Assembly: GCF_000381365.1 (NCBI RefSeq)
Contig: NZ_KB905466.1
Span: forward strand, 1,881,207 to 1,945,206
Source of the DNA: Bacteroides salyersiae WAL 10018 = DSM 18765 = JCM 12988
GTDB taxonomy: Bacteria; Bacteroidota; Bacteroidia; Bacteroidales; Bacteroidaceae
Length of the DNA stretch: 64,000 nt
Reading direction: 5' to 3'
Shown one piece after another: positions 9,210-17,590 of the stretch (position 1 is its first letter; each line of letters begins with the position of its first letter). The position numbers were made by a program, and so were the translations under genes. Under the pieces are notes generated by a model. That model worked only from the letters and a program-made list of their open reading frames with translations, was not told the DNA's origin and ran no database searches.

Positions 9210-10042
9210 TATTAATAGCAGATAGTGGTTCTACAAAGACCGATTGGTGTGTTGTAGGACAAGGACAACTCGTCCGACAGATAGTAACGAAAGGAATGAA
9301 TCCTTTCTTTCAATCAGAGGAAGAAATAGAGAATGAGATTGCTACGGCACTGATTCCCCATTTAGAAACGAACGTGCTCGATGCTGTTTATTTTTATGGA
9401 GCCGGTTGTGTTCCGGATAAGGTTCCGATGATGCATAATGCACTTTCCACACACCTCAACACCAAGAACGGTATTGAAGTGAATACGGATATGCTTGCCG
9501 TTGCCCGGGGATTGTGCGGACACAAACCGGGTATTGCCTGTATCATGGGTACAGGTTCCAATTCTTGTTTCTACGATGGCGAAAAAATAGCAAGTAACGT
9601 TTCACCGTTAGGATTCATTTTAGGTGATGAAGGTAGCGGTGCGGTATTGGGTAAACTCCTGGTAGGCGACATGCTGAAAAACCAGATGACGCCGGAATTA
9701 AAAGAAAAATTCCTGAATAAGACCGGACTGACTCCTCCCGAAATCATCGACCGGGTATACCGGCAACCGTTCCCCAATCGTTTCTTGGCAAGTCTTTCTC
9801 CATTCCTGGCAGAAAATATTCAGGAGCCCTCCGTACATGCATTAGTTCTCGGCAGTTTCAAGGCTTTCTTCCAGCGTAATGTCATGCAATACGATTACAA
9901 AAATCATCCGGTTCACTTCATCGGCTCCGTCGCCTACCACTATCAGGACATATTGCACGAAGCCGCCCGCGAATTAGAGATACAAATAACAACCATCGTC
10001 AAAAGCCCCATGCAAGGTCTCATGACCTTTCATCAGTCATAA
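9206..10042 (+). CDS. murK: MurNAc kinase-like protein (BadF/BadG family)
   Basis: A 278-residue cytoplasmic sugar kinase of the ASKHA/BadF-BadG-BcrA-BcrD ATPase superfamily. The phosphate-1 loop is ADSGSTKTDW at 5-14 and the phosphate-2 region is IMGTGSNSCFYDG near 114-126, followed by LGDEGSGA. Its four-base overlap with the murT-like gene and position 22 bases before murQ argue for N-acetylmuramate 6-kinase, as shown for MurK of Tannerella and Clostridium. GlcNAc kinase activity is an alternative or additional possibility. Length fits the family. Confidence 0.87.
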   Translation: MILIADSGSTKTDWCVVGQGQLVRQIVTKGMNPFFQSEEEIENEIATALIPHLETNVLDAVYFYGAGCVPDKVPMMHNALSTHLNTKNGIEVNTDMLAVARGLCGHKPGIACIMGTGSNSCFYDGEKIASNVSPLGFILGDEGSGAVLGKLLVGDMLKNQMTPELKEKFLNKTGLTPPEIIDRVYRQPFPNRFLASLSPFLAENIQEPSVHALVLGSFKAFFQRNVMQYDYKNHPVHFIGSVAYHYQDILHEAARELEIQITTIVKSPMQGLMTFHQS

Positions 10043-10064
10043 ATCATAAATCATCAATCAGAAC

Positions 10065-10892
10065 ATGTTTATCAAAATATCAGAGCAGCCTTCGCTCTAT
10101 AACGATTTAGAAAAAAAGTCTATCCGGGAAATACTGGAAGACATCAATGCAGAAGACCAGAAAGTAGCCCTTGCCACGCAGAAAGCGATTCCGCAAATCG
10201 AAAAGCTGGTGAGCCAAATCGTTCCCCGCATGAAACAAGGCGGTCGTATTTTCTATATGGGAGCCGGCACCAGCGGTCGTTTGGGGGTACTCGATGCTTC
10301 GGAGATTCCTCCGACATTCGGCATGCCGCCTACATTGGTTATCGGACTGATTGCCGGTGGCGACACCGCCCTCCGCAATCCGGTGGAGAATGCCGAAGAC
10401 GATACCCGGCGGGGATGGGAAGAACTGGTCGAACACAACATTAACGATAAAGATACCGTAATCGGCATTGCTGCCTCAGGCACTACCCCCTATGTGATCG
10501 GTGCACTGCATGCGGCACGTGAACATGGCATCCTGACCGGCTGTATTACCAGTAATCCGGATTCTCCAATGGCCGCGGAAGCCGATGTCCCCATCGAAAT
10601 GATTGTCGGTCCGGAATATGTGACCGGAAGTTCCCGTATGAAATCGGGTACCGGACAGAAAATGATCCTGAACATGATCACTACTTCCGTTATGATTCAG
10701 TTAGGACGTGTAAAAGGTAATAAAATGGTCAATATGCAACTTAGTAACCAGAAATTGATAGACCGGGGTACACGCATGATTGTCGAAGAACTCGGACTGG
10801 ATTACGACCGGGCAAAGGCATTACTCCTGATGCATGGTTCTGTCAAAAAAGCAGTAGACGCTTACAAATCGGGAACGACAAAGCTCCCATAA
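10065..10892 (+). CDS. murQ: N-acetylmuramic acid 6-phosphate etherase
   Basis: A 275-residue cytoplasmic SIS-domain enzyme. It converts MurNAc-6-phosphate to GlcNAc-6-phosphate and D-lactate, joining wall salvage to amino-sugar metabolism. Characteristic MurQ blocks are visible: YMGAGTSGRLGVLDASEIPPTFG at about 62-84, GIAASGTTPYVIGAL near 133-147, and PEYVTGSSRMKSGTG at about 184-198. It is slightly shorter than E. coli MurQ (about 298) but has the whole SIS core. It follows the kinase in the same operon. Confidence 0.95.
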   Translation: MFIKISEQPSLYNDLEKKSIREILEDINAEDQKVALATQKAIPQIEKLVSQIVPRMKQGGRIFYMGAGTSGRLGVLDASEIPPTFGMPPTLVIGLIAGGDTALRNPVENAEDDTRRGWEELVEHNINDKDTVIGIAASGTTPYVIGALHAAREHGILTGCITSNPDSPMAAEADVPIEMIVGPEYVTGSSRMKSGTGQKMILNMITTSVMIQLGRVKGNKMVNMQLSNQKLIDRGTRMIVEELGLDYDRAKALLLMHGSVKKAVDAYKSGTTKLP

Positions 10893-10910
10893 CATAATTA
10901 ATAAAACCAC

Positions 10911-10967
10911 AGATGAACGTAAATTTGCGAAAAAACAGTATTCTATTTACGTTCATCTGTATTCCTC
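10911..10967. repeat. Perfect inverted repeat / hairpin after murQ
   Basis: The sequence CAGATGAACGTAAAT is followed about 18 bases later by its reverse complement ATTTACGTTCATCTG. This forms a stable stem between murQ and the hydrolase gene. It could attenuate transcription or protect the murQ mRNA end. There is no downstream T run, so it is not a standard terminator. It also argues that translation of the next gene starts at 10985, beyond the hairpin. Confidence 0.75.
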
Positions 10968-10984
10968 ACCCGAACACTATCCAC

Positions 10985-12751
10985 ATGAAAACACTGTTTG
11001 TCATCCTGAACATATTCCTGTTCACTTTTCAAATTTCAGCCCAACCGCTACAACGTGTCGCTCCCGAACAAGTCGGAATGAACTCCCGCCATCTCACATA
11101 CGCCGACCAAGCGATCGAAAAAGCAATAAACAACAAAGACATTCCTGGTGCCGTACTTGCCGTTGTCCGTCACGGAAAATTAGCTTATCTGAAAGCCTAT
11201 GGCTGTAAACAGACATTTCCTACCCGTGAACCTATGGATACCCATACTGTATTCGACATGGCATCCGTCAGTAAATCCATATCAACCGCCATCTGTGCCC
11301 TTATCCTTACCGAACGGGGACAACTCCGTCTGACAGACCCGGTAAATCTCTACCTGCCGGCATTTTCCGAAGAGATCCGTATCACCGACCTTCTGACACA
11401 CACCTCCGGGCTACCGGCATATGCTCCCGTAAACAAACTGGTCGAGCAGTACGGCTCTCCCAATCCGGAAGGACTCATCGAATACATAGCCGGCTGTAAA
11501 CCCGTTTTCAAGCCCGGAAGTGATTTTCAATACAGTTGTCTCAACTACATCGCCTTGCAACATATCATCGAAACCATCAGTGGACAGAGCCTCCGCAATT
11601 TTGCCAAAGCCAATATATTTGATCCGTTAGGTATGAGCCACACCGATTATTGCCCCACAGGAGAAATACTGGAACATTGTGCCCCCACTGAAAAACAAAA
11701 AGACGGCAGCGTTCTGAAAGGAGTGGTTCACGATCCTTTGGCGCGCATCATGAACGGTGGTATCTCAGGCAATGCCGGTGTTTTCTCCGATGCCAACGAT
11801 CTGGCCATACTATCCGCCATGTTGTTGAATGACGGCGAATACAACGGACATCGCATACTAAGTCCTTTAGGGGTAAAAGCCATGCGGAGCATCCCACGTC
11901 AGGTTAGCGCGCTGGGACGCAGTTTGGGCTGGGACATCTTTTCACCGTATGCTTCCAACCACGGTGACCTTTTCGGTCCGAACACTTACGGGCATACCGG
12001 TTATACAGGTACTTCCATCATCCTCGACCCGGATAGCGATACTTCTGTCATCTTATTGACCAACAGCGTACATCCGGACGATAAAGGCAAAGCAATACGC
12101 CTCCGTTCATTGGTAGCCAATGCCGTAGCAGCATCTATCTACCCTACCGAACGCACCTATACAGACCATTATTACAAACGTTTCCTTCAGTTCGAAGAAG
12201 AACCGGCTATCGGCCCGGAAGACATCGTCATGCTGGGCAATAGTCTCACAGAAGCCGGAAAAGACTGGGGGGCCCGCCTGAAAAAGAAAAATGTCCGTAA
12301 TCGTGGCATCATCGGAGACGAAGCTATGGGAGTGTACGACCGTCTGCATCAAATACTCCCCGGACATCCGGCCAAGCTCTTCCTTCTGATCGGAATCAAT
12401 GATGTATCCCACGACCTTTCAGCAGACAGTGTTGTGACACTTATCACCCGTCTGATAGACCGGATACAACAGGAATCCCCCCAAACAAAGATATACCTCC
12501 AAAGCCTGCTGCCCATCAACGAATCCGTATGTAAATACAAAACCATGATCGGGAAAACAGACGTTGTACCGGCAATCAATCAACAATTGAAGGACCTAAC
12601 TGTATCCCGTCAAATAACTTTTATCGATCTCTTCCCCCTCTTTACAGAGAAAGGAACCAATGTATTGCGGAAAGAACTGACCAATGACGGACTGCATCTG
12701 ACGGAAGAAGGATATAAAATATGGAGTAAGAAATTAAGGAAATATCTCTAA
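10985..12751 (+). CDS. Secreted beta-lactamase-fold/SGNH double hydrolase
   Basis: A 588-residue exported protein with a signal peptide (cleavage near ISAQP) and two hydrolase domains. The first (about 25-385) is a class C beta-lactamase/esterase-type serine hydrolase, with SVSK as the Ser-x-x-Lys motif, YSCLN where the family has Y-x-N, and HTGYTG as the third box. The second (about 405-588) is an SGNH/GDSL esterase with GNSLTE, GINDVS and DGLH blocks supplying Ser, Gly/Asn and Asp/His. The ATG at 10985 gives a proper signal peptide; an earlier in-frame ATG lies in the hairpin. Last in the salvage cluster, it may remove wall ornaments such as peptide bonds or O-acetyl groups before NamZ acts. 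Its substrate is unknown. Confidence 0.85.
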   Translation: MKTLFVILNIFLFTFQISAQPLQRVAPEQVGMNSRHLTYADQAIEKAINNKDIPGAVLAVVRHGKLAYLKAYGCKQTFPTREPMDTHTVFDMASVSKSISTAICALILTERGQLRLTDPVNLYLPAFSEEIRITDLLTHTSGLPAYAPVNKLVEQYGSPNPEGLIEYIAGCKPVFKPGSDFQYSCLNYIALQHIIETISGQSLRNFAKANIFDPLGMSHTDYCPTGEILEHCAPTEKQKDGSVLKGVVHDPLARIMNGGISGNAGVFSDANDLAILSAMLLNDGEYNGHRILSPLGVKAMRSIPRQVSALGRSLGWDIFSPYASNHGDLFGPNTYGHTGYTGTSIILDPDSDTSVILLTNSVHPDDKGKAIRLRSLVANAVAASIYPTERTYTDHYYKRFLQFEEEPAIGPEDIVMLGNSLTEAGKDWGARLKKKNVRNRGIIGDEAMGVYDRLHQILPGHPAKLFLLIGINDVSHDLSADSVVTLITRLIDRIQQESPQTKIYLQSLLPINESVCKYKTMIGKTDVVPAINQQLKDLTVSRQITFIDLFPLFTEKGTNVLRKELTNDGLHLTEEGYKIWSKKLRKYL

Positions 12752-12756
12752 CCTGA

Positions 12757-12872
12757 ATGATTCATAGACAGTAATCAAGTAATAAGTGTCAAGTAGCTTA
12801 GTAAAAATAGTTCATCTGATGTGGTTCTATTAGTTTACTACTTAACTGCTTATTACTGATCATGAATTATTC
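12757..12872. repeat. Imperfect inverted repeat with tandem AGTAATA-type arms
   Basis: The left arm (12757-12809) and right arm (12828-12872) are imperfect reverse complements built from about 7-base AAGTAATA/AGTAGTT units, bounded by ATGATTCAT and ATGAATTAT. It directly follows the stop of the plus-strand hydrolase gene and probably folds in its mRNA. Its structure resembles the other tandem-arm hairpins in the window. Confidence 0.6.
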
Positions 12873-12969
12873 AAATTAGGTTACCGACGAGTTCCCTCTT
12901 TCAAGGAATCGAAAATGATACTGTTAGTATTTATTTTGATTTTTTTGGCGCATTATCCACATAGAATTC

Positions 12970-13230
12970 CCCCCTTCACCGGCTTCACCTTTTGGGCTTA
13001 AACTCCTTGTTCATCAGAGATACAGGGTGAAGGGTTATTCCCGTCTTCTCATCTACATACCAATACCTCTCAGGTATCGGGCATACGGTCCGTAAGCACC
13101 GAGTGTATGGACAATAAGCACCGGGCGCACGAACAATGAGCACGATGCTTGGAAATCCGGAGTATACCTTCACCCTGTATCTCTGATGAACAAGGAGTTT
13201 AAGTCTAAAAGGTGAAGCCGATGAAGGGGG
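12970..13230. repeat. Long inverted repeat (64-base arms) around a tandem core
   Basis: Arms at 12970-13033 and 13167-13230 are reverse complements with 61 of 64 positions matching by eye. The 133-base middle contains about two and a half copies of a 22-base unit beginning TAAGCACCG (about 13075-13130). No open reading frame of note spans it. It could be a small mobile element with terminal inverted repeats or a highly structured RNA; nothing visible decides between these. Confidence 0.8.
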
Positions 13231-13293
13231 TAGAAATATATAGAACAGGTATTCTGAAGAAATAAGAAAACGCTTGCAAAAAAAGATATTATA

Positions 13294-13402
13294 TCTTTCT
13301 TTGAAACCTGCTACATTTTTCAATAAAAGATATCAAGTCTTTTTTTAAAGCTTGCTACGTCTTTTTTTGAAAGATGCTACACTTTGAAAAAAAGATGCTA
13401 AA
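13294..13402. repeat. Four-copy short repeat array
   Basis: Four similar units of about 21 bases, roughly TCTTTTTTTGAAAGATGCTA, occur at 13294-13315, 13338-13358, 13360-13381 and 13381-13402. There are no palindromic repeats with unique spacers, so this is not a CRISPR array. It lies in the same gene-free convergent region as the long inverted repeat. Confidence 0.6.
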
Positions 13403-13568
13403 TCTTTCCACATGGACTGGAGTTACTATTGCTGAAAACCAACATTTTGAGTTTAATCTTTTTGTTGTTAGTCTTCCAAACACACAACATCAAATATCCC
13501 AAATCATCAAATCCCCTCCTTTCTTAATGATTTCATAAACATCTATGGAACAAATAGATTACAAAAAC

Positions 13569-13750
13569 GAGGGTGTGTCAAAACGTAATTTGATGAAAGG
13601 ACAACTTTTAATCTGAAACTTGACTCCCTAAATCAATGATGAAAAGAGCCATATTATTACTCAAAAACAGAGTTTGATATGGCTCTTTTATAATTGTTAG
13701 TTACAATCTATAACTTTTTAGAGTGGTCATTTTAGTTTTGACACACCCTC
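13569..13750. mobile_element. MITE-like element with 16-base terminal inverted repeats
   Basis: A 182-base element bounded by GAGGGTGTGTCAAAAC (13569-13584) and its exact reverse complement (13735-13750). It has no coding capacity. An internal hairpin (AAAGAGCCATAT paired with ATATGGCTCTTT, 13643-13688) lies in the middle. Terminal repeats of this style end several Bacteroidetes insertion sequences, so it may be a non-autonomous derivative. No clear target-site duplication is visible. Confidence 0.7.
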
Positions 13751-13776
13751 GTAACTTTTTCATATACAAAAATCTA

Positions 13777-14403
13777 TTATTCTTCTATATCCAGTACTGA
13801 CAGTGCATTTGAACTACGATTCTCAATGCTATACAATTGCACATCAAATACCAACGTAGAATAGCCAAGAATACTGCCATAGCCACTTGCACCATAACCA
13901 TATTTCCAAGGAATATAAATCTCCCTACGCTCTCCAACTTTCATACGTTGAAGCATCTCAGACCAGCCTGTAACGACACTATTCACATAAAATCTACTCG
14001 GTGAATCAAACACTGTAGGGTTCTTCCCTGTAAAGCCATCAAATCTGGTACCGATTATATAAGTACCTTTATAATATGTATATACACTATCCGTATAATA
14101 AGGTTGAATATCTTCCAATACATATCCCTCGATATACTCATATATATTATCAGGGTTCTCAGGCTCATTCTTTACTGGAGTTTTCTCCTTATAAAAGATA
14201 TAATCATCTGGAGCGCTCAACAAATGAATAGTATCTAATCCGCTTACTTCCCGGTTCGTCATAAATTCATTTCTCAGAGAATCAATAAACGCTTCGTTAC
14301 GTTCTTGCCAGTTATCATATATGCTCACCTCTTTTGTTTCTTCACAAGAAACAAAAACTAAAGCCAGTAAAAGAATTGGTAATAAATAGATTTTTTTATT
14401 CAT
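13777..14403 (-). CDS. FKBP-type peptidyl-prolyl isomerase lipoprotein
   Basis: A 208-residue lipoprotein: a signal sequence ends in the lipobox LVFVSC (Cys at about 20) followed by charged residues. The C-terminal half is an FKBP domain, with the GWSEMLQRMKVGERREIYIPWKYGYG region (about 144-170) matching the active-site strand and the 80s loop start. The N-terminal part is family-specific and probably a dimerisation or linker segment. It would assist proline isomerisation in the periplasm. It starts 11 bases after the glyS stop on the same strand, so the two are probably co-transcribed. Confidence 0.85.
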   Translation of the reverse strand: MNKKIYLLPILLLALVFVSCEETKEVSIYDNWQERNEAFIDSLRNEFMTNREVSGLDTIHLLSAPDDYIFYKEKTPVKNEPENPDNIYEYIEGYVLEDIQPYYTDSVYTYYKGTYIIGTRFDGFTGKNPTVFDSPSRFYVNSVVTGWSEMLQRMKVGERREIYIPWKYGYGASGYGSILGYSTLVFDVQLYSIENRSSNALSVLDIEE

Positions 14404-14414
14404 TCGTCAAGGTT

Positions 14415-15956
14415 TTATTGGATTGTTTTCAAAAGCGAAGTAATGCTTACTCTGTCGGCAATGATGTTATTCAGTTCAGAGATAGCCACACGCTCCTGTT
14501 GCATAGTATCGCGATTACGCAAAGTTACGCAATTATCTTCCAATGTCTGATGATCGACAGTTACACAGAACGGAGTACCAATGGCATCCTGGCGACGATA
14601 ACGCTTACCGATACTGTCTTTTTCATCATACTGGCAGTGGAAATGGAACTTAAGATCGTCAATAATCTCACGGGCCTTTTCGGGCAGTCCGTCTTTCTTC
14701 ACCAACGGCATCACAGCCAACTTCACAGGCGCAAGAGCAGCAGGCAGTCTCAGTACTACACGACTTTCACCGTTTTCAAGCTGTTCTTCACAATATGCGG
14801 CACTCATAATGCTGAGGAACATACGATCCACACCAATAGAAGTTTCAATTACATACGGAGTATAAGATTCATTCAATTCCGGATCAAAATACTTGATGCT
14901 CTTGCCGGAGAACTTCTCATGCTGGCTAAGGTCGAAGTTGGTACGGGAGTGGATACCCTCTACCTCTTTAAAGCCAAACGGCATCAGGAATTCAATGTCG
15001 GTAGCAGCATTGGCATAGTGCGCCAATTTATCGTGATCGTGATAACGGTAGTGATCATCGCCAAAGCCAAGGGCTTTATGCCACTTCAAACGGATCTCTT
15101 TCCATTTCTTGAACCAATCCAGCTCAGTGCCCGGTTTTACGAAAAACTGCATCTCCATCTGTTCAAACTCACGCATACGGAAAATGAACTGACGGGCCAC
15201 AATTTCATTACGGAATGCCTTACCGATCTGTGCAATACCGAAAGGAACTTTCATACGACCTGTTTTCTGAACATTGAGGTAGTTCACAAAAATACCCTGT
15301 GCCGTTTCCGGACGCAGATAGATCTTCATGGCACCATCCGAAGTAGAACCCATCTCTGTGGAGAACATCAAATTGAACTGACGCACTTCCGTCCAGTTCT
15401 TCGTTCCGGAAATGGGGCAAACAATCTCTTCATCTACGATGATCTGGCGAAGCTCATCCAGATTATTATCGTTCAGCGCTTTCGCAAAGCGAGTATGAAG
15501 GGCGTCGCGTTTAGCCTGATACTCAAGGACACGGCCGTTTGTGCCACGGAATTGTGCCTCATCGAAAGCATCACCGAATTTCTTGGCAGCTTTAGCTACC
15601 TCTTTATTGATCTTATCATCGTATTTGGCAAGCTGATCTTCGATAAGCACGTCTGCACGATAACGTTTTTTAGAATCTTTATTGTCAATCAACGGATCGT
15701 TGAATGCATCGACGTGTCCGGAAGCTTTCCAGATAGTAGGATGCATAAAAATAGCGGAGTCGATGCCGACAATATTTTCGTGCAGCAACACCATGCTATC
15801 CCACCAGTATTTCTTTATATTATTTTTGAGTTCAACACCCATTTGACCATAGTCATACACAGCTCCCAATCCATCATAAATATCACTTGAGGGGAATACG
15901 AAACCATATTCTTTGCAATGTGATACGAGTTTCTTAAAAACGTCTTCTTGTGCCAT
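14415..15956 (-). CDS. glyS: Glycyl-tRNA synthetase
   Basis: A 513-residue class II aminoacyl-tRNA synthetase of the single-chain alpha2 type. Recognisable blocks include the N-terminal CKEYGFVFPSSDIYDGLGAVYDYG region, the class II motif 2 segment IGKAFRNEI followed by FIFRMREFEQMEMQFF (about 240-270), and the GVDRMFL motif 3 region with the anticodon-binding domain after it. The length is normal for Bacteroidetes. A -7 element lies just upstream. A long open frame on the opposite strand covers this gene but is a coding shadow. Confidence 0.96.
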   Translation of the reverse strand: MAQEDVFKKLVSHCKEYGFVFPSSDIYDGLGAVYDYGQMGVELKNNIKKYWWDSMVLLHENIVGIDSAIFMHPTIWKASGHVDAFNDPLIDNKDSKKRYRADVLIEDQLAKYDDKINKEVAKAAKKFGDAFDEAQFRGTNGRVLEYQAKRDALHTRFAKALNDNNLDELRQIIVDEEIVCPISGTKNWTEVRQFNLMFSTEMGSTSDGAMKIYLRPETAQGIFVNYLNVQKTGRMKVPFGIAQIGKAFRNEIVARQFIFRMREFEQMEMQFFVKPGTELDWFKKWKEIRLKWHKALGFGDDHYRYHDHDKLAHYANAATDIEFLMPFGFKEVEGIHSRTNFDLSQHEKFSGKSIKYFDPELNESYTPYVIETSIGVDRMFLSIMSAAYCEEQLENGESRVVLRLPAALAPVKLAVMPLVKKDGLPEKAREIIDDLKFHFHCQYDEKDSIGKRYRRQDAIGTPFCVTVDHQTLEDNCVTLRNRDTMQQERVAISELNNIIADRVSITSLLKTIQ

Positions 15957-16009
15957 TTCTTGTTGTATCTTTAATTAAATTGAAATCATTATTCAGCTAA
16001 AAAGCGCCA

Positions 16010-16017
16010 CAAAGATA
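16010..16017 (-). promoter_or_regulatory. Probable glyS promoter -7 element
   Basis: On the minus strand this reads TATCTTTG, matching the Bacteroides -7 consensus TAnnTTTG, about 54 bases before the glyS start. The adjoining upstream spacer holds the inverted repeat CTATTTAT/ATAAATAG (16019-16037), a possible operator. No good TTTG -33 element is seen. Confidence 0.55.
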
Positions 16018-16084
16018 GCTATTTATCTTATAAATAGGGTGCCGGGGGTATTAATTTATCTTATTTACCACTTCCGAAGAGAAG

Positions 16085-17239
16085 TCATGGCAATGTTGCC
16101 AGCCATAATGCCATAAAGCGGTCGTATACGATATAACCTTTGTCAGACTTATAAACCAATTCTTTCTCTTGCAGGGATTTCAAGGCCGTATTCACACTGC
16201 TGGAAGCTTTCAGCCCATAACGCTTAACGAACTCTCCACTGTTCGGCGTTGCTACTTTCCCCTCTCTGGCAATGGCTTGCATCAGTTGCAATTGGTTATC
16301 GGTAAGCAGAGATATAAAATTCTGATAAACAGGGGTATTCTCCTCCAACAGCTGTGCCAGTATGAATTCTGCCTGCCGGATATCAGTAACGGTTTCGTAC
16401 TGCTCGTATAGCCGATTAAGCAAAACCTGCATGTACCAAGTATGCCCTTCAAAGCGTTTGTATATCCAGCCGAAAACCTCTTTCTCCAACCTTCCTCCTC
16501 TCTTTTCAAAGAAAGTGGCCGCAAAAGAGTAATAGGTATTTTCTTCTATTTCACACAACACCATCAGTTGTGAACTCTGATAAAAAGGACGTTTGGCAGA
16601 AGTAAACATCTCCTCCATCAAATGCCGGCTACTACCTGCAAAAATGAAATGTACGTTCGGCAGGAATTGGATATAGGAACGAAGTAAAGCCTCGGTCCCT
16701 TTCTCGGAATAAGAAGTTATCTGTTGAAATTCATCAATAGCCACATAGCATTTTCTACCGGATGTTGCCATATAATCTAAGATCTCTTTCAACGTCTGTT
16801 CTGATTTATCCGGTACAAAATCTAATGAAACGGTGGGTGCTCCCGTCAACTGATCCGCACTGATTACCGGACGACAGGAACGAAAAAAAGAGGTCAGTTT
16901 ATGAAGCACCGTTTCGCTAAGTGTATCAAGCTGTCCAAGTACGGTCTCCGCAAACAAGCGTACAAACGAAGGTAAATCACGCGTTGCAAATATATCCATA
17001 TAGAAACAGGAAACACCTACTTCCTGTTGTCGCATCAGATAGAATACATTCTTTATCAACCCCGTCTTTCCAATGCGCCGGGGAGCTATCAAGGTGACAT
17101 TACGTTCATTACTCAGAGCCGAAAGCATCTTTCTGCTCTCCTCTTCACGGTCACAAAAGTAATGCGGACTCACGTATCCATACACCAGGAACGGATTCTT
17201 CAATTCGATATTTTTTTGTTTGTCTTTCATACATTCCAT
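16085..17239 (-). CDS. AAA family ATPase with winged-helix-like C-terminus
   Basis: A 384-residue P-loop ATPase of the COG1672/archaeal-type ATPase group. Walker A is APRRIGKTGL, Walker B is KCYVAIDEFQQI, and a sensor-like FIFAGSSRHLM block follows. The C-terminal 80 residues look like a winged helix (KVATPNSGEFVKRYGL, then STVNTALKSL-type helices). The ATG at 17239 is preferred over an upstream in-frame TTG that lies in a repeat. No partner gene is adjacent. Such ATPases are common in Bacteroides and their function is unknown. Confidence 0.8.
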   Translation of the reverse strand: MECMKDKQKNIELKNPFLVYGYVSPHYFCDREEESRKMLSALSNERNVTLIAPRRIGKTGLIKNVFYLMRQQEVGVSCFYMDIFATRDLPSFVRLFAETVLGQLDTLSETVLHKLTSFFRSCRPVISADQLTGAPTVSLDFVPDKSEQTLKEILDYMATSGRKCYVAIDEFQQITSYSEKGTEALLRSYIQFLPNVHFIFAGSSRHLMEEMFTSAKRPFYQSSQLMVLCEIEENTYYSFAATFFEKRGGRLEKEVFGWIYKRFEGHTWYMQVLLNRLYEQYETVTDIRQAEFILAQLLEENTPVYQNFISLLTDNQLQLMQAIAREGKVATPNSGEFVKRYGLKASSSVNTALKSLQEKELVYKSDKGYIVYDRFMALWLATLP

Positions 17240-17282
17240 ATTTTGCGTAACGCATTTTACGTAACGCAAAATACGCAATTTC
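17240..17282. repeat. Repeated GCGTA motif upstream of the ATPase
   Basis: Just before the ATPase start, TTTTGCGTAACGCA and related TACGTAACGCAAAATACGC segments give several copies of GCGTA/TACGC in both orientations, including a near-palindrome GCGTTACGTAAAATGCG on the minus strand. The position suggests an operator, perhaps autoregulatory given the winged-helix-like end of the protein. The rest of the gene-free stretch to 17590 holds only the parC promoter region. Confidence 0.45.
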
Positions 17283-17505
17283 AGTTGAATTAAACAATTA
17301 TCACTTCACTTTTAACGTTATGAGACAGCATATCCGGGAATTTATTAAATTTGTCCATCCACATTTATATGTACCAAGCCAAACACCATCATTAGAACAT
17401 AAACACAGGGACAGATAGATACACCCCTTCTTAATTCTCCATTTCCAGTATAGGATCCTCTCATTTGTCCAAGCTTATCGGGTTCACTTTTGTTTTTTAG
17501 AATGA

Positions 17506-17539
17506 TTTGCATTTTTTCCCGATAAATTTTGTATTTTTG
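17506..17539 (+). promoter_or_regulatory. Probable parC promoter
   Basis: TTTG at 17506-17509 and TATTTTTG at 17532-17539 resemble the Bacteroides -33 and -7 elements, with a 22-base spacer that is slightly longer than usual. The -7 element lies about 50 bases before the parC start. Confidence 0.5.
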
Positions 17540-17590
17540 CCTGCAACTGAGAAAATCAGTTAATCTTGAACAGACAATTCCCAAACCAAT

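Noticed and set aside
10913..10984. Earlier start for the double hydrolase
   Set aside because: These codons lie in a perfect hairpin and would bury the signal peptide behind 24 polar residues.
13294..13402. Possible CRISPR array
   Set aside because: Units are imperfect, spacing is irregular, there are no unique spacers of constant length, and no cas genes are nearby.
14334..15890. A 518-codon open frame on the plus strand opposite glyS
   Set aside because: The minus-strand product is an unmistakable glycyl-tRNA synthetase. The opposite frame has no known family, no promoter and covers glyS completely, so it is a shadow of codon bias.
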